Positions 25,180 to 38,900 of a stretch of DNA of 64,000 nt are shown piece after piece. The translations under genes and the position numbers were made by a program. The DNA comes from Porites lobata (Eukaryota > Cnidaria > Anthozoa > Scleractinia > Poritidae). The notes below the pieces were generated by a model. It did no database searches, was not told where the DNA came from, and was given only the letters and a program-made list of their open reading frames with translations. How positions within the stretch are numbered: position 1 is the first letter of the stretch; every line of letters begins with the position of its first letter. The DNA is taken from positions 2,276,001 through 2,340,000 of the forward strand of contig CALNXK010000008.1 of the NCBI GenBank assembly GCA_942486035.1, read 5' to 3'.

Positions 25180-25960
25180 AGGTATTTGTTTTACCAGGCT
25201 TCCTTTGTCAATTCGGACATGGAGCGGGTGGCTTTGCCATTTCTCCGGGAGATTTCCGAGTCAAGGCTCAAGTTGATGGAGATGGTGGAACCAAGGAAGG
25301 TGAATTTGTCCACTACCTCGGTTTTAATATCAGAGGTTTGGCTGACACGTATGGTTTTTCTTGAGGACGATTGGGCAGTGGCCGAATAGTGAATGGCCTC
25401 CCTCACGAAGTTCCATCTGGAGATGGCATCCTGACCCTGGGGGTACTCGAGGGCCTTCTCTATACCTCGCTGAGGAATTTGCGCCGATACTTTGAGTCAG
25501 AAGTCCCGGCTGTGTTTATGCGCGGAGTTCTTTGGTTGCACACCAAGGCATGATCACTATCGCATTCGGCGCTGTTGTAGCTGCGAGTGGAGAGAACGTT
25601 GGGTAGGCTGCGTCGTCTGGCGATTACTAGATCAAGCTGGTACTATAATGATCTTTGGGATCGCGAATGTTTCCATGAAACATGATGTTGCGGCTTGCCT
25701 TCAAATAAGGTGTTGATTATGCACAGATTGCGCGTGGAGCAGAGCTCCAAAAGTCATAGTCCATTTTCGTTCATTTTGCCGGTCAGATCCAACCCTGGCA
25801 TTGAAGTCGCCAAGGAGCAGGAGCTTCTTGGCTTCAGCTGATTTCTCTGTACAACTCCTCGTAACGGCGGTCTTTAATGTCTTCAGGCGCGCTCAGAGTG
25901 GGGACATAGATACTGAAGAGGTTGATAAGGCCAACTGTATGTAGGTATGTATTTATTCTT
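25180..25960 (-). mobile_element. Decayed non-LTR retrotransposon (endonuclease to RT C-terminus)
   Basis: Read on the minus strand from about 25950 downwards, broken frames show an AP-endonuclease signature (YVPTLSAPED, GDFNARVG, KMNENG, LELCSTRNLCI, VSWKHSRS, LDLVIARR, SAECDSDH). At 25406-25191 comes the reverse-transcriptase C-terminal motif FTFLGSTIS followed by SLDSEISRR and GKA. The catalytic RT core between them is missing, and several stops and shifts are present. It is therefore an internally deleted, dead copy. Confidence 0.7.
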
Positions 25961-26641
25961 GTATACAGCTATTTCGAGAAAGGTTGTCGGAAGAAATGTG
26001 CACGCGACAATCCCGATAGGTAATATGGGATATGATCAACACAATGTTCCTGACACTGTAGCTGTCGAACCTACTTTTGTTGCTTTCTTTTAGCACACGC
26101 AAACATACTTCCGTGGCCTCTCGTGTCATTCTTTCAAACTTCTTTGAAAAACAGTGAATTCAAAACCACCCATAATACCTTTCGGGATTGTCGCGTGCAC
26201 TTTTTCCGACAACCTTTCTCGAAATAGCTGTATTCAATAAAGACTAAAGACAGGCGGAGGGATAGGATGCGTACGACTGTATGCTCACTGATTTTATTCA
26301 CCTCTTCTTAGCTCATTCGTGAGTGAGGTTAATATACTTGGCTATCCTGCAAAAGTCCTGTGGTCATTAAGTTCTGTTGCTATTCTCACAGATCAAAAAG
26401 GGTGTGATATCCTCACGTGATTGTATATGTGTATCCTTTTTTCATTGAAGATGGGTGTGAACATATATTTCCAGTAAGGCACCGTTTACTGTGTATAGGA
26501 AGAGAAGTTGTCTCGGGTGGGAGGATCACTTGCCTACCCAAGTTACACTAGGCGAGTCAAAGTTTCATACACTTCCCTATAAAAATGGGCGAGACGTTTT
26601 CATGAGGAACAAATAGTTGGCTCGCGGCTAGAAGGGTGACG

Positions 26642-27062
26642 TGTCCCCGGGGGGGTACTCCCATATATTACCTATACGGGTATGTGCCGCCCAACGGGGT
26701 CGTGATTTTGAAGCTCCTGATTTAGAACGGGGTATCCATTTCAGAGGCGTTTTCTAGAACGGGGTGTCGAACGCACGAAAGCTTCAGTTTTGTAAGCAGC
26801 CATTTGAAATTATTTATTTAATTGTTGCTGATTATGAAGAAGCATTTATCTGATGTAAAGTCGAACAAATAAAGAAATATCTTTAAAAAAAAAAAAACAG
26901 GGCTGTTTCAATTTACAAACTTTCTACAACGGAGTATAAAAAATTGGCCCATTTCTAGAACGGTGTATCAATTTTAGGGGAAATTTTTTCTAGAGCGGGG
27001 TGCCAATTTGGAGTCCCGGCACATACCCACCAAAAAAATACCCAGGTGCCACCCCCGGGGAC
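26642..27062. mobile_element. MITE with GTCCCCGGGGGGGTACTCC / GTCCCCGGGGGTGGCACC ends
   Basis: GC-rich terminal inverted repeats surround an AT-richer body. Several subterminal copies of CTAGAACGGGGT(A/G)TC lie in inverted orientation near each end (26730-26770 and 26940-27000). No coding capacity. Confidence 0.6.
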
Positions 27063-27562
27063 GTGTCTAGCCTGTCAACCTTTTTCGATAGCATAGTTCC
27101 GCTCTTAGCCAGGTCAACTTTTCTCCAAATAAACACTTTGGCTCGCCCAGCCAGCTGGGTCAACTCGGTCAAGGCAAAACAATCAGAGCATGCGCGAGCA
27201 CAGTTGGCTCCAGCAAAGGTTGGGAAAAGGTTGAAAAAGGGTCAACATTTTTCTAGACCCGCGCGTGCCATTTGCGTGTCTCCCGTTTTGCTCGACGGAC
27301 TACAGGAAAAAGAGAAACTGCTCGTAGTCTAACTTTTTTCTCATATAAACGCTTAAAATTTGTTTCGGCTTAGCGGGTGACCCTCTTCCCCGGGATATCT
27401 TTCTCCATATTATGAAGACCTAAGAACTAAGACATTATTCGAGCATTTCGAGCATTTTGTGTATTGGACATCCATTTACTAATTCCAAGGAGACAGACAT
27501 AAAATAATCCGGCATCTACATGCGGTAGCAGCTCATTATAAGGATGCCTAAAATGCGTTTTA

Positions 27563-27913
27563 GACCTTTTTACCGATACGGCGGCCATATTGAATTAATT
27601 AAATTGAAGGCGCATTATGGGATGCCCAGAGGTCATTAGCACGATCCGATATACTCGCTCAGTATTTAGGCGCGCTTTTCGAGGCAATATTTCTGTAAGT
27701 TTTTCTAGGAAAAGATTGTAACGGGGAAGAAAGATCGATCGTTGAGCCGTGTTTGGATGTAATATACATCGCCCTTTTCCCGAGAAATTTACAGTGAACT
27801 TCTCTTTTTGCCCAAAAAGGGCGCATAAATACTGAGCGAGTGTCCCCTGGTCATCCCATAATACTCCTTAAATCTAACAAATTCAATGTGGCCGCCGTAT
27901 CGGTAAAAAGGTC
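27563..27913. mobile_element. Fold-back MITE upstream of BCKDHA copy A
   Basis: GACCTTTTTACCGATACGGC at the left is matched by its reverse complement at the right end. The arms continue inward for over 100 bp (GGCCATATTGAA, GCATTATGGGATG, TACTCGCTCAGTATTTA). It ends about 400 bp before the BCKDHA-A start codon. Confidence 0.65.
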
Positions 27914-28315
27914 TATTCAGTCTATTCAGCCATAGTTGGTTACGGCTCCTTCAGGCATAAAACATTTGAATTTCAAATCACTATGACAGCCATGTAATAA
28001 GGTTTTATTTAATGTATGATGAAAAATCAGTTATGGAAAAGACAAAACAAAATTGAGACAAAATGTAAAAATTATGAAATAGTTTGATCACTATCATTGT
28101 GATCGCGACGCTTTTTACTTTATGAACAGGTAAGGTTAAAGGATGGAAATTCGTGTTGCAGTTAGGGTCACGTATGTAAATCAGTTAGTTGGCAGTATAA
28201 GCAAATCAGGCGTATCTTAATCCAACTAATTATGTTATTGATGTTTTCTCTGTTTAGTGATGATTTCAGTCGTATCCGACATCAACACAGGTTTAACAAC
28301 GACAGTCCTGAATAG

Positions 28316-29911
28316 ATGGCCGCTGCAACGTGGATTACGAGAGTAGCAAAACGAACAACGTTTTTCCGCCCAAAGGAAACTAAAAAATTACTCCACCTAG
28401 GGGCACTGCCTGATGCACTAAGAGAGTTCAGAGTAAGTTCAATTGAATTATTGTTGCTGTTGTTGTGTGTCTCAGTTTTTGGATGCTGATTACTCGTTAA
28501 CTGTCGTCGCAGTTGTATTCAACAGTTTCTGAACAAGCACCTAAACATGAATTTCAAGAAAAGCCGAGATTTCCCGGCGCTGTGAATGCGCATTATACCG
28601 AGAAAATGGATTTTGTTGTTCCTGATGATGGTCAAATTATCCCAGTGTATCGAGTCATGGATCTTAATGGAAACGTCTTGAATGAATCACACGATCCTAA
28701 GGTACCATGATCAAATAATTATAAGATTAAGTGAACTTTGAACTGTAACTGTTATTTACTAGTGAAAATGTAATGTAAGAATTCAAAAACTTTTGACCCC
28801 TGTATCTGGAGACAAAAAGTCGGCTTTGAGGAAACTTACCCGATACGCAAGTACGTACCAGAAAAATGTGCGACTTTAAAAAGAAGTGCCACAATCTATA
28901 AGGCACGGTCATAATTTGTTGAAACACTTTTGAAAAACACAAAATGCACCATTAGAAGTCTTTGTGGGGTACACGTATTGCCGGCTTTCCTCATCTCCCT
29001 AATGTTTGTTTGAAGGGTTTTCTTGGGCATAAATGCTTTAGAAATCAACATTGTAGGCCAGAAAAGGCAGGGAGGGGAACAAAATGCGTTAGATTCAACG
29101 ATTAAGACCAGGAACGAAGCCGCTTTCAGAGCCAGTTTAACTCGTAAAATGAAGGCACCATTTATTCATCCATTCTTGGATCACTGTTTCTCTGCATGAT
29201 TGGTTTTGTTGCGCACGAAAAGAGAACGTTCTCATAGAATAAAACCTGATAGACTAGAGAAAGTTCATTATCAGTGTTTCTTAAGGCGATATGTTTGAGA
29301 GGCACAATTAATCGTGTTCTAATCGTGCTCGAGTCCCGCTTTACCTAAGTAAATGTCGAACAACGTTGTGAAGATCGTGGTCACGCGATAGTAGTATGCA
29401 GTTGGCATGGGTTTCCCTATTACCACGAATCCATCAACTTTATCTCGTTATGGATTATTATTGATTGGTATTATTCTTGTCTGTGTTTTTCCCTAGCTGA
29501 AGAAAGAAACCGTACAAGATATGTACAAAAAGATGATCCTTTTTAATACAATGGAGCGTATCCTATATGAGGCACAACGACAAGTATGTTTAATCCGAAT
29601 CCATATTACATGGCCGCGCGAAGATATGAAATTTCTCTTCGAGTGCGAACGAGTGAAATATTATTTAAAACCCTAGAAGAGAAATTTCGTATCTCCAAGC
29701 GGCCATGTAATGTTTTATTTATTATATAAACACCAATTAATGCCAAACCATGTGAAAGGAGCGATTTATTATGTAGCCATAGCAACGGCGATCTTGTCAG
29801 GCGTGAAGAAATCGTCTTTTTTTGGGAAAGCTTGCCTGGTATTTCATGGGTGTTTATATAATTTATACTACTACATGAGAAATTTCTGCAATTTGATTGG
29901 CTTAGAGCAGT

Positions 29912-29944
<33 letters not shown>

Positions 29945-32900
29945 GAAAATTACAAACCTTTTGCGGGTAGTAGTATAAACAAATAATAGCATGATTTGTA
30001 CGTGATATTTTGCATAAATACCATTCGTGATATTTCAAAATTGTCTCAAATTTCACTCGCCCAACGGCTCGTGAAATTACGTATAACAATTTTGAAATAT
30101 CACTCGTGGTATTTATGCCAAATATCACTACAAATCATGCTATTACCTATACAAATATATATATTGTAGGCGATTGGCTTCCTTTCAAAATATCAGAAAC
30201 TAAAACATATAATTATTACAATTTTACCGACGCCCGGTTTGCTCGTTGGTAGAGTGCCGGTCTGCTAAATATGAGGCCGTGAGCTCGAACCCCAGCAGGA
30301 GCACCAAAAGGTCTTTAAAAAAATTAGTAATAACCAATGGTTAGAGAGTGCGGGCGACAACGATCGGAGGTCCAAAACGCTCTTGCTCGAGCGCTGTGCT
30401 TTGCGTAAGTTTGCAGGTGACAGATGATAAAACACGTGTGATCAGATTACGGTTGACAGAAGGTCCAAACGCGCCTGATCAAAGTGCGTTCTGTGTGTAT
30501 TCCATTCATTCTTAGTTGGAGTCCAAACGAATAGATGGGACGCATGCGTAATAGCAACCTGGAGATTAGGATTGCGGGCTCCTCCTTTCTCCCGCAAAAA
30601 CTGGTAAGACTATGCTAGCCGCCATTAAAACGCTTTTTTGAGGTCAGATGATAGTGTCATTGCCCGGTGGCGTGAAACCATTGGCCTTGTCTCCTTTAAA
30701 TAACCATGCACATCAGCTTGACACTGTTCGGAAAGTGTAGGGGACCTAGGCCCCGATGTTATGGTCTATCCGACTTGTCCCTTCATCATCACTTGTCTGT
30801 GTGGGCGAGGTGCGGGCCCTGAGGGGATCAAACAGGAACCGGCTTAAGCGGATGCAGAATGCGTCTTTAAACACGCTGTCGTCCAATCTCACCTCTCCAG
30901 TTCCTATGCTATTCAGCCACTGGCTGGAAAGAGAGGACCACCGGCACCATTTGCGTTTCCATTTCATAGGGACGGATATCATTTTACATGACAAACTATG
31001 GTGAAGAAGGCACTCATTTTGGTAGCGCGGCTGCTCTGTTGCCTGAAGATGTAATATTCGCCCAGTACCGTGAGGCTGGTGTGCTGATGTCAAGAGGCTT
31101 CACAATAGACGAATACATGAGCCAGTGCTTTTCTAATCGGAATGATAATAGAAAAGGACGACAAATGCCTGTTCATTATGGTTCGAAAGATCTTAATTTT
31201 GTTACTATTTCATCCCCCCTTGCTACTCAGATGCCACAAGGTTAGTAAGTGTTAACTGTGTTATGTTAAGGTTACCTTTGAATTTCAAACATCAGATTGT
31301 AGATTACTAGTAACAACAGTATGATGCAAGTTAAGGTTAAGAGATACCTGAAATTAAATGAGATTAGTCTGTGTACAGCTGCCCCTTAAATGAGGTCCAC
31401 GTTTACTTACGTAATCACCACGTGATTACATGTTTTGTGTCATAGGGCATGACAAAACTTGTAATACGAGCGCGAAATAAAGTAGAACCCCGATAACTCG
31501 AACTCGGGTAACTCGAACTCCCTACTAACTCGAGCTACGTCCAATTTCCCTTGGATTTCACCCTACTTTTCAGTCATATTTAATGGATAACTCGAATTCC
31601 CTTCTAGCTTGAACTAATTCATTTCCCTTGATTCACTGAAATTTACCCCGATAACTCGAATTCTGGTTCTTGTAACCCTACTCGGGTGCCATCCAATTAG
31701 CGCTTCTTTTTGCCAAATCAGTAAAAACACTTAAACTAACACTGGTCAACACTACATAAATTTGATTTTAATTGGTGCAATGAACAGATCACATTTTATC
31801 ATTAAACAAGAATCGCCGAAAGGCGATTTTTAAATGGGCTGCAAAGAGGCTATTTTTTCTGAGGGGAGGGGGCGGCTTTACACACTCAGGCTACCATAAA
31901 ACCTTGTCGGCAACCATTGCATGCTACAGAATCTCATGTGAGACTGAAACATAAACTCATTCAGAACATTGTACCCTTTTGAAAGACTTTCGTAACCAAA
32001 AAAAAAGAGTACCATTTTTAAGTGGGGGCTGTATAATAACTTTTAAATTCCACCATTATGAATAAAAATAAACAAGTTAGCCATTAATTCTAAACAGAAA
32101 GCAATTTGCATTATTTCCACGCACCCCTCCCCCAATCCCTCTGTGCCCCAAAATATAGTGTGACAGTATAACGTGACTAATTTGACGTAACCGGAAATTC
32201 CAAAAATTGCTGTCCATCTACGAGCATAAAATGCGACAGACTGAGCTGATTTACTCTAGACAGAAATATTGTGTTGTATGAAAACCAGAAGTATACTAAA
32301 ACAGATAGTTAACTGCCCATTGATCCCGCCTGATCCAGGGGCCTCACTGACTGCACGGAGACTTTACTGCGCTTTTCACAAACATGCGAACTCTAAAGTT
32401 CAAAAGCCACCTTCACAATTGTGTTTATCGCCGCCTACCGTCAATCATAATTACGATCACAAGCAACGAACCTTGAAACAGAGAAACACACAAAACGGAT
32501 CGAAATCCACAAATCACAAACCATGACCTTTTGAACCCGTGAAGTAAAGTTTTGTTTCCTAAGAGGTCCGTTAAGATGACTGACTGCAGCGAAAAACGCA
32601 ATCGTCGGTTGGGTTCTGAACTTCAGAATTCGCCTGTTTGTGAAAAGTCCGATCGTAATTTGCGGTCCACAGTCTACATGAAAACGCACTATTTTTTCCA
32701 CAAGATGAAAAGTATTCAGTTTTAAGATTTTCCTCATGGTATTTTTTTCTAACTTAAAGGAATAAAATCCTTTGCATTTTGAGACCTAAAAAAGTTTAAA
32801 GATTTCTCACTCCCATGTTGCGTTCACCAGCACGCACTTCAAACAATGTAAATAGATGAAACGATCGATAACATATTTTTTACCTGATACCAATGTGAGT

Positions 32901-35900
32901 TAAAAATTCGCTCCAGTTCTGTTTGTCTCACCCAAGACTAACTTTTCTTCATGGAAGATAACTATGCCGCTTTATAACTCGTCCGAAGTTTTTGTGCCAG
33001 CTAAACAATATGGAAACACTATTCACAGTGACTCCTTCGATATTAAAAAGACTGAACGTGACGCACTATTATGCCTTTGTTTACTTCTCATCACATCTTC
33101 AAGCGAAGTCTCTCTTTTCAAGCGATTCATCTCAATGCACAATAATTGACCCTTATATTAGTTAAAATCCTATGGTTCATTTATATTAATGCTGTTTTTG
33201 CCTCTCACATTGCCTGTGTTCGTTCGTATTCAAAACACCTTTACGAAAATAAAGGAGATAAATGGATTATAGGCTTTTTTAAGTTTCCATTTTGCGGTGA
33301 CTTCAGTTTACATCTCCCATAAAATGGCAAAAGAAATATCAAGAAACATCACGAGAGCTGAAAATTTTCAAAGGCGTGTTTCTGAAACTCGCTAATGCTG
33401 ACATCAATATAGCGCGCTTGCTGAATGGGCGAAAACACAGAATTGTGATCACAAGATCTTGTACAAATTTAATGACAAAAGCTTAGCAAGATACAGATAC
33501 AAACAAAAGCAAACCCCGTGAAACCTCGACGTGGGCTACACTTGTATGCTCTACTAAGTCACCAAACCTTGTCAGTAATAGCTGCTATTTTCTTCAAGTC
33601 GCTCTCTGTGAAGCTCCCGGATTGGATGTCCCGGAGAAGCTTTAAACTTGTGTGCGAAATTCTCAGAGTTCCTATTTTTGTCCGTGTCTTCTTTATCCTC
33701 AGTATCCGAAATTTAGATCTCCAAAGTGGCGTGTGTTGCATTAAATAAAAGGAAATATTGAAAGGAAAAGCCAGTCTTCTAACATGGCAAAGTTGTCACG
33801 TCCCTCGCTTATGGACGTGCGTCACATCAGGATTCATCTGCCATTCATCGGCAACTGAGTTGTTCTCTTCACTGACTATGACGGCTTACAATCAAGTCTT
33901 CAGCCATAGTGTCGTCAACTGGTGAAATACTTTGCTCATAAATTGTGCTTCTTAATTGCTCACGTACTACATCGATCGATAGTTCACGAAGCAGCCACGG
34001 CGTTCCAAACCTGACGCTCACAGTCATCTTTTCAGTCTTTTAGTGTGAACCTACCGTGAACGGCGTGTCGGTTTGAATGCAACGCGAGCATTTCTCTGAG
34101 TTTCCCAGCGCCAACATCATCTAACTGACTTAAACTCGAACAATAAAAAATTATAGAGTTACTCCCATGGTCGAATCGCTTCGAACAACGCAAATAGCCT
34201 TCTTCAGGTTCGCAACGCCTTGTGGGTTTTTCAGGGGGAGCGCAGACAAGGTACAAAAAGTATCCGTGCAAGGCTCTGTGCAAGAGAAATTCATATGAAA
34301 CCATTTGTGAGAACATCGTTTCTACGTACCAGACCCTCGTGTTTTCCCTCCCCTGGATGACCACTTTTTGACGCCGACGACCGAAAACCCATTTTATGAC
34401 TGGGCTTGCCGGGCAGCCCAGTAAAAACTGCCCAATGCAATTGGGGCTTTAATTTATTCATTTTATTTCATCAGAAACGGTAACATAATTATTATGTTAC
34501 CGTTTCTGATAAAATAAAGTGATTTTATTTACTTAACCCGTGAACTACTACTATGCACTATACTATACTATGCACTATTACGCACTAATCCCATTGTTTT
34601 CTTTTGTTTACTACTTGCTTTTTTGCACTACTTATTAGTATCTGTTTCATGGTTCAAGTAAAATCACTCTATATTAATTTACCATAGCCCACTTTTGTTA
34701 TATTAGAATTTTGTCATGGCTCCGAGACTTTCTGGTCATTTTTCTATATTTGGTTTGGTTTTCTTTGTGCTCAAGTCTCTTCTGGGAATTGCGACACAAT
34801 GGCGTCGTGGCAAAATTTGCAATTTCAACCCTAAAGCCTCGGAGTCATGACAAAATTCTAATATAACAAAAGTGGGCTATGGTAAATTTCCCAAATCTCC
34901 CCTATCGTCCCCGGCCTATGTTAGGTAATCCAAGACAAACTTGGATTCTGGATTCCACGAGCTATTGATTCCGGGTTCATTGTCATATGAACTTGGGTTC
35001 GTGATTGGATTCCTTAAAATGAATTGCAGATTCGAAAGCCCACGATTCCAGATTCCACATGCAAAAAAATTACTTTACATGCGGCAACCCTGACAATATC
35101 TTTCTGATTCGGCAACTGGATATGCCTATGCAATGAAAAGATCAGGCACTGGAAACTGTGTCATCTGTTACTTTGGTGAAGGAACTGCAAGCGAAGGAGA
35201 TGCCCATGCAGCATTCAATTTTGCTTCAACTCTGGAAGCACCTGTTGTTTTCTTCTGGTAAACTTTTAACATAGCTGTAGTTAAAAAGGTTACACATAAC
35301 TTGAGTTGTGAATTGAATTTTGGCTATCTTAACATGGACTATGCAGTTTTGTAGTCCGAGGCGTGTCACCGATAGGTTTCCTCAGTTGGTTGAGGAAGAG
35401 ACGTTGAAAGAGACCGGGTTCGATTTTCGGTCGGAGAAACAGTCAGGGTCTTAACTGAAATTATTGATAAAGAATGTGTTGCCTGACCCCACGCGGGCGA
35501 AATGCGGATGGGTTAATATCCCAGTGTCGTTAGACAAGGACTAAAAACCGTAGGCTCCCTTTTAAATCACCCTCAGTGATTTAGCCTTTGTGGGACGTAA
35601 AATGACCCATTTTACTGTTCATAAAGAGTACAGGACGTAGACTACGGTGGTGACCAGCTTTTTATGAGAACATGGCAAGAAAATAAAATTGAGTTGAGTT
35701 GAGTCATTGATCTGCAACCATCAGATTTCATGCTTATTACAATCTGCGGCAAGCAGATTTCTCTATACCTAGGTATGAGACAGTCACCTATGGCAAGCAC
35801 TCTATTAGATATTTAGGGCCTAGGCTATGGACAAAACTACCCAAGAGTATCAGGGACGTCACAACCCTAACGTCGTTTAAAAGCAAGATACGCCAACTCA

Positions 35901-38900
35901 ATATAAGTGAACTTTTAGATGATGGCTGCGCAGGCTGTAGCCTTTGTTCATTTTGACTTCTGTGTATTTTTACTATAAATCTCTTAATTAGTTAACTATA
36001 GATATTTTACCTACTACTGTATATAGTTTTTAGTTTGTATATTCTCCCCTAATTGGTGTCCCCAAATTAGTAAGGGATTTGTTCCCTGGCTAGACGGTTT
36101 TTGACACTTTAATAAAGTTTCTATTCTATTCTATTCTATTCTATTCTATTCTCGCACTGTTCACAACCTCTTTGACAAACTGAATTTGCTTATTGGTTAG
36201 AATGTTGGAGTTAAATTTAAAATGGACTTATAGCTAAAGGCAATAATCAGTCTCACCTTTCAGTCCACGTTTAAACACTTTGGTCTTTTGTGTTTTATCT
36301 TTTTGATTGATTTGTCTTCACTGAGCAGCATTTCTCTCTGTATCAATAGTCGTAACAATGGCTATGCAATATCTACTCCTACGGATGAGCAATACAGAGG
36401 AGATGGAATAGGTTAGTGAACCTTACGCTAGAAGTACAAAAGTAAAAGGTCATTGTAGGCTTTTGGAACGATCGTGTTGTGGAAATTTGTGGGTGGAAAT
36501 CTTAAGCCAGAATTTTAGGTGTCCGTCATCTTGGACTGGGGAATCTAATGACAAGTGTTCGTTTAATACAGGAATGTAACAATAGACATGACCACTGCAT
36601 CCACTTTTTAGGAATCAGCGTCCGCTTAATAGAAGTGTCTCTTTATAGAGTAAATAAGGGAAATAAATGGATTGCTCAAAAGAGGGTGCCCGTTTAATAC
36701 AGGTTTCACTTTGTTCACATTAACCTTTTACCTCCAAGAGTTGACAAAGTAAGCATTTCAGGAAACTTTTCAAATTTCATCTTGTATAATGACGGAAAAA
36801 ATACTGTCATTTGAATGGTCACACCATAGGATTTCGTCCAAAGACTAAAAGTTGGAACCAAGACTCAATCATTCACTCTGGGAGTGAAAAGGAAAGAGTA
36901 ATTTAAAAGATTGCGGCAACCATCCCATTCCAGTGTTTCATGAGCTATGAAGTAGCTTGCTAGCAAGCTCTTAGGGGCGCTCTGGCGGCGGGGCGGGAAA
37001 AAGAGGGAGACCTTGCAACTACGTCTCTGGAATTTAAATAGCTGTAGCCTACGTGTAGCGGCACCCTCCCCCCGACGAAGGAAAAACGGGAGAGGCGGAG
37101 GGTGCGGCTACACGTAGGCCAGAATAGCTGCAACGAAAAGGTCGATGCGAAATGCAGACTGGCGGAGATGACATAAGTCATGACATCATTACTAGGCATT
37201 TGCCGATTGTGCTAGTAAAATTGGCATATTATGCTAGTGGCAGTGCTCGTTTTTTGCCCAAATTATGCTCAAATTATGCTCGCTTTTCAAAATTATGCTA
37301 CTTTTTTAAAAAATTATTCTGTGCACAAACTTCACAACTCACAAGACAAGTTTGAAAATGTATTTTATTAACCCTGGCCAGACGTTCTGGGCCCGGTTGT
37401 TCAAAACTTGGGTAACTTTATCCGGTGGTTGGGCCTATACGGCGAATAAATCTGCTATCCAGCGGATAGTTATCCAGCGAACAAAAGTAGGTTGCACAAA
37501 GCCTGGATAGTGTGGTGGATAACTACGTCTATCCCGGGCAAGTTGTGCAGGCTTTGGTCTATCCTCTCTGTTCTCGCAACCTTGTAAACTATCTGGATGT
37601 AAGTTCACTGCACTTGACTGGTTTGGCGTGGCGGCCGCCATTTTGAAACGAGCACTGGGAGAAAGACTAAGGAGTCTGGGACCGAGACACAGACTTCCGG
37701 TTCCGTTTCATCGAACTCCCGCGGTATCTCAACACAAGTAAAAAAAAATAGAAAAATAGGAGTGGAAGCAACTGTTAATAGTAATCTATCGTTTTTAGTA
37801 GCTGAGATCTTCGTTTTCTTGAATTATTCTAAAATTGTGCTATTAAGACAAGAAAATATACGGATTATGCTAGCAGTGCTACTTTTGGAAAAAGGGCAAA
37901 AAATTATGCTCAATTCCTCAGATTATGCCAAAAATTATGCTAGCACAATCGGCAAGAGCCTAATCATTACCCTTGGAAGGTGTTTTTCAATGTTTGTTTA
38001 CATTCGCGCTCGTTTCCGCTTCGCGCTCAGTCGACGGGGGACTACAGGAGAATTGGAGGTAGAATTCAACTTCCAGAGACGTAGTTGAAAGGTCTCCTTC
38101 CTTTTCCTGCCCCGCCGCCAGAACGCCCCGGAGAGCTTGCTCGCAGGCTAGCGGTAAAGTGTATTAGTCTGCAGGATAAGCATATTGTATTCTTTATTTT
38201 AAGCTGGGCGTGGCAGGGGCTATGGCATGATGACAATTCGAGTGGATGGCAATGATGTCTTCGCAGTTTATAACGTCACCAAAGCAGCACGTGATGTTGC
38301 AGTAAATCAAGAAAGACCTGTTTTAATTGAAGCCATGACTTACAGGTAAGATAAAGAAGTCGTTAAATTACTCCGATTACAGGGTGGTCATTACCATCTC
38401 TTCCAAATGGCTTTTCTATATGCTGTTGGAAACTGTCAGAGGCAGGAATGAATCTTTTGAAAGTCTTAAGAATAATTGTTTTAAGAGAAAATTCTGTGAA
38501 TCAAAGGATAAAGCAAATTGCGAAGTTTACTATTTAGTGTATTCCTTCGGAATGATTCGGAACAAGATCGGTGATCTGAGGTCACTGGGATCATGGTGTA
38601 TTAAAGGCTCCGATGGATCCACTCTGGGCGGGGATTCATCGCTTCCTTTCATCCGGCGATGCTCTCGGATCACTAATGATGATGTAGATCTCCCTAAAGG
38701 AACACACCCTTTAAGGGCATGTGGTTCTGTAGTGTACCTTAGGTGCCAATTGATACCTCAGGTGCGGTGGTTAGAACAACAAAATGGCTTGTGTTTTGTG
38801 GTTTAATAACGTCGTTAAACTTCCTAACAACCGAGAGAGGCCTTGCTTTTCCGTGGTTTATTAATATTTACTCTATAAAAAATGTTGTATGTGAGACAGA

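Larger units (their letters stand above)
31480..34890. other. Copy-A-specific 3.4-kb insertion block in BCKDHA intron 4
   Basis: Intron 4 is 3.9 kb in copy A and 0.66 kb in copy B. Homology stops near 31480 and resumes near 34915. The block starts with a pogo-like piece (GTAGAACCCCGATAACTCGA and repeats of AACTCGAA, 31482-31665) and ends with a hairpin (34461-34518) and a MITE (34676-34888). The centre (31700-34440) shows no credible coding frame. Part of it (about 32490-32645) is similar to 47835-47985, so it is a dispersed repeat. Confidence 0.55.

Noticed and set aside
30236..30310. Functional tRNA gene
   Set aside because: The box motifs are degenerate, the arms do not pair as a cloverleaf, and the same degenerate unit is shared with the duplicated intron, so it is a SINE fragment.
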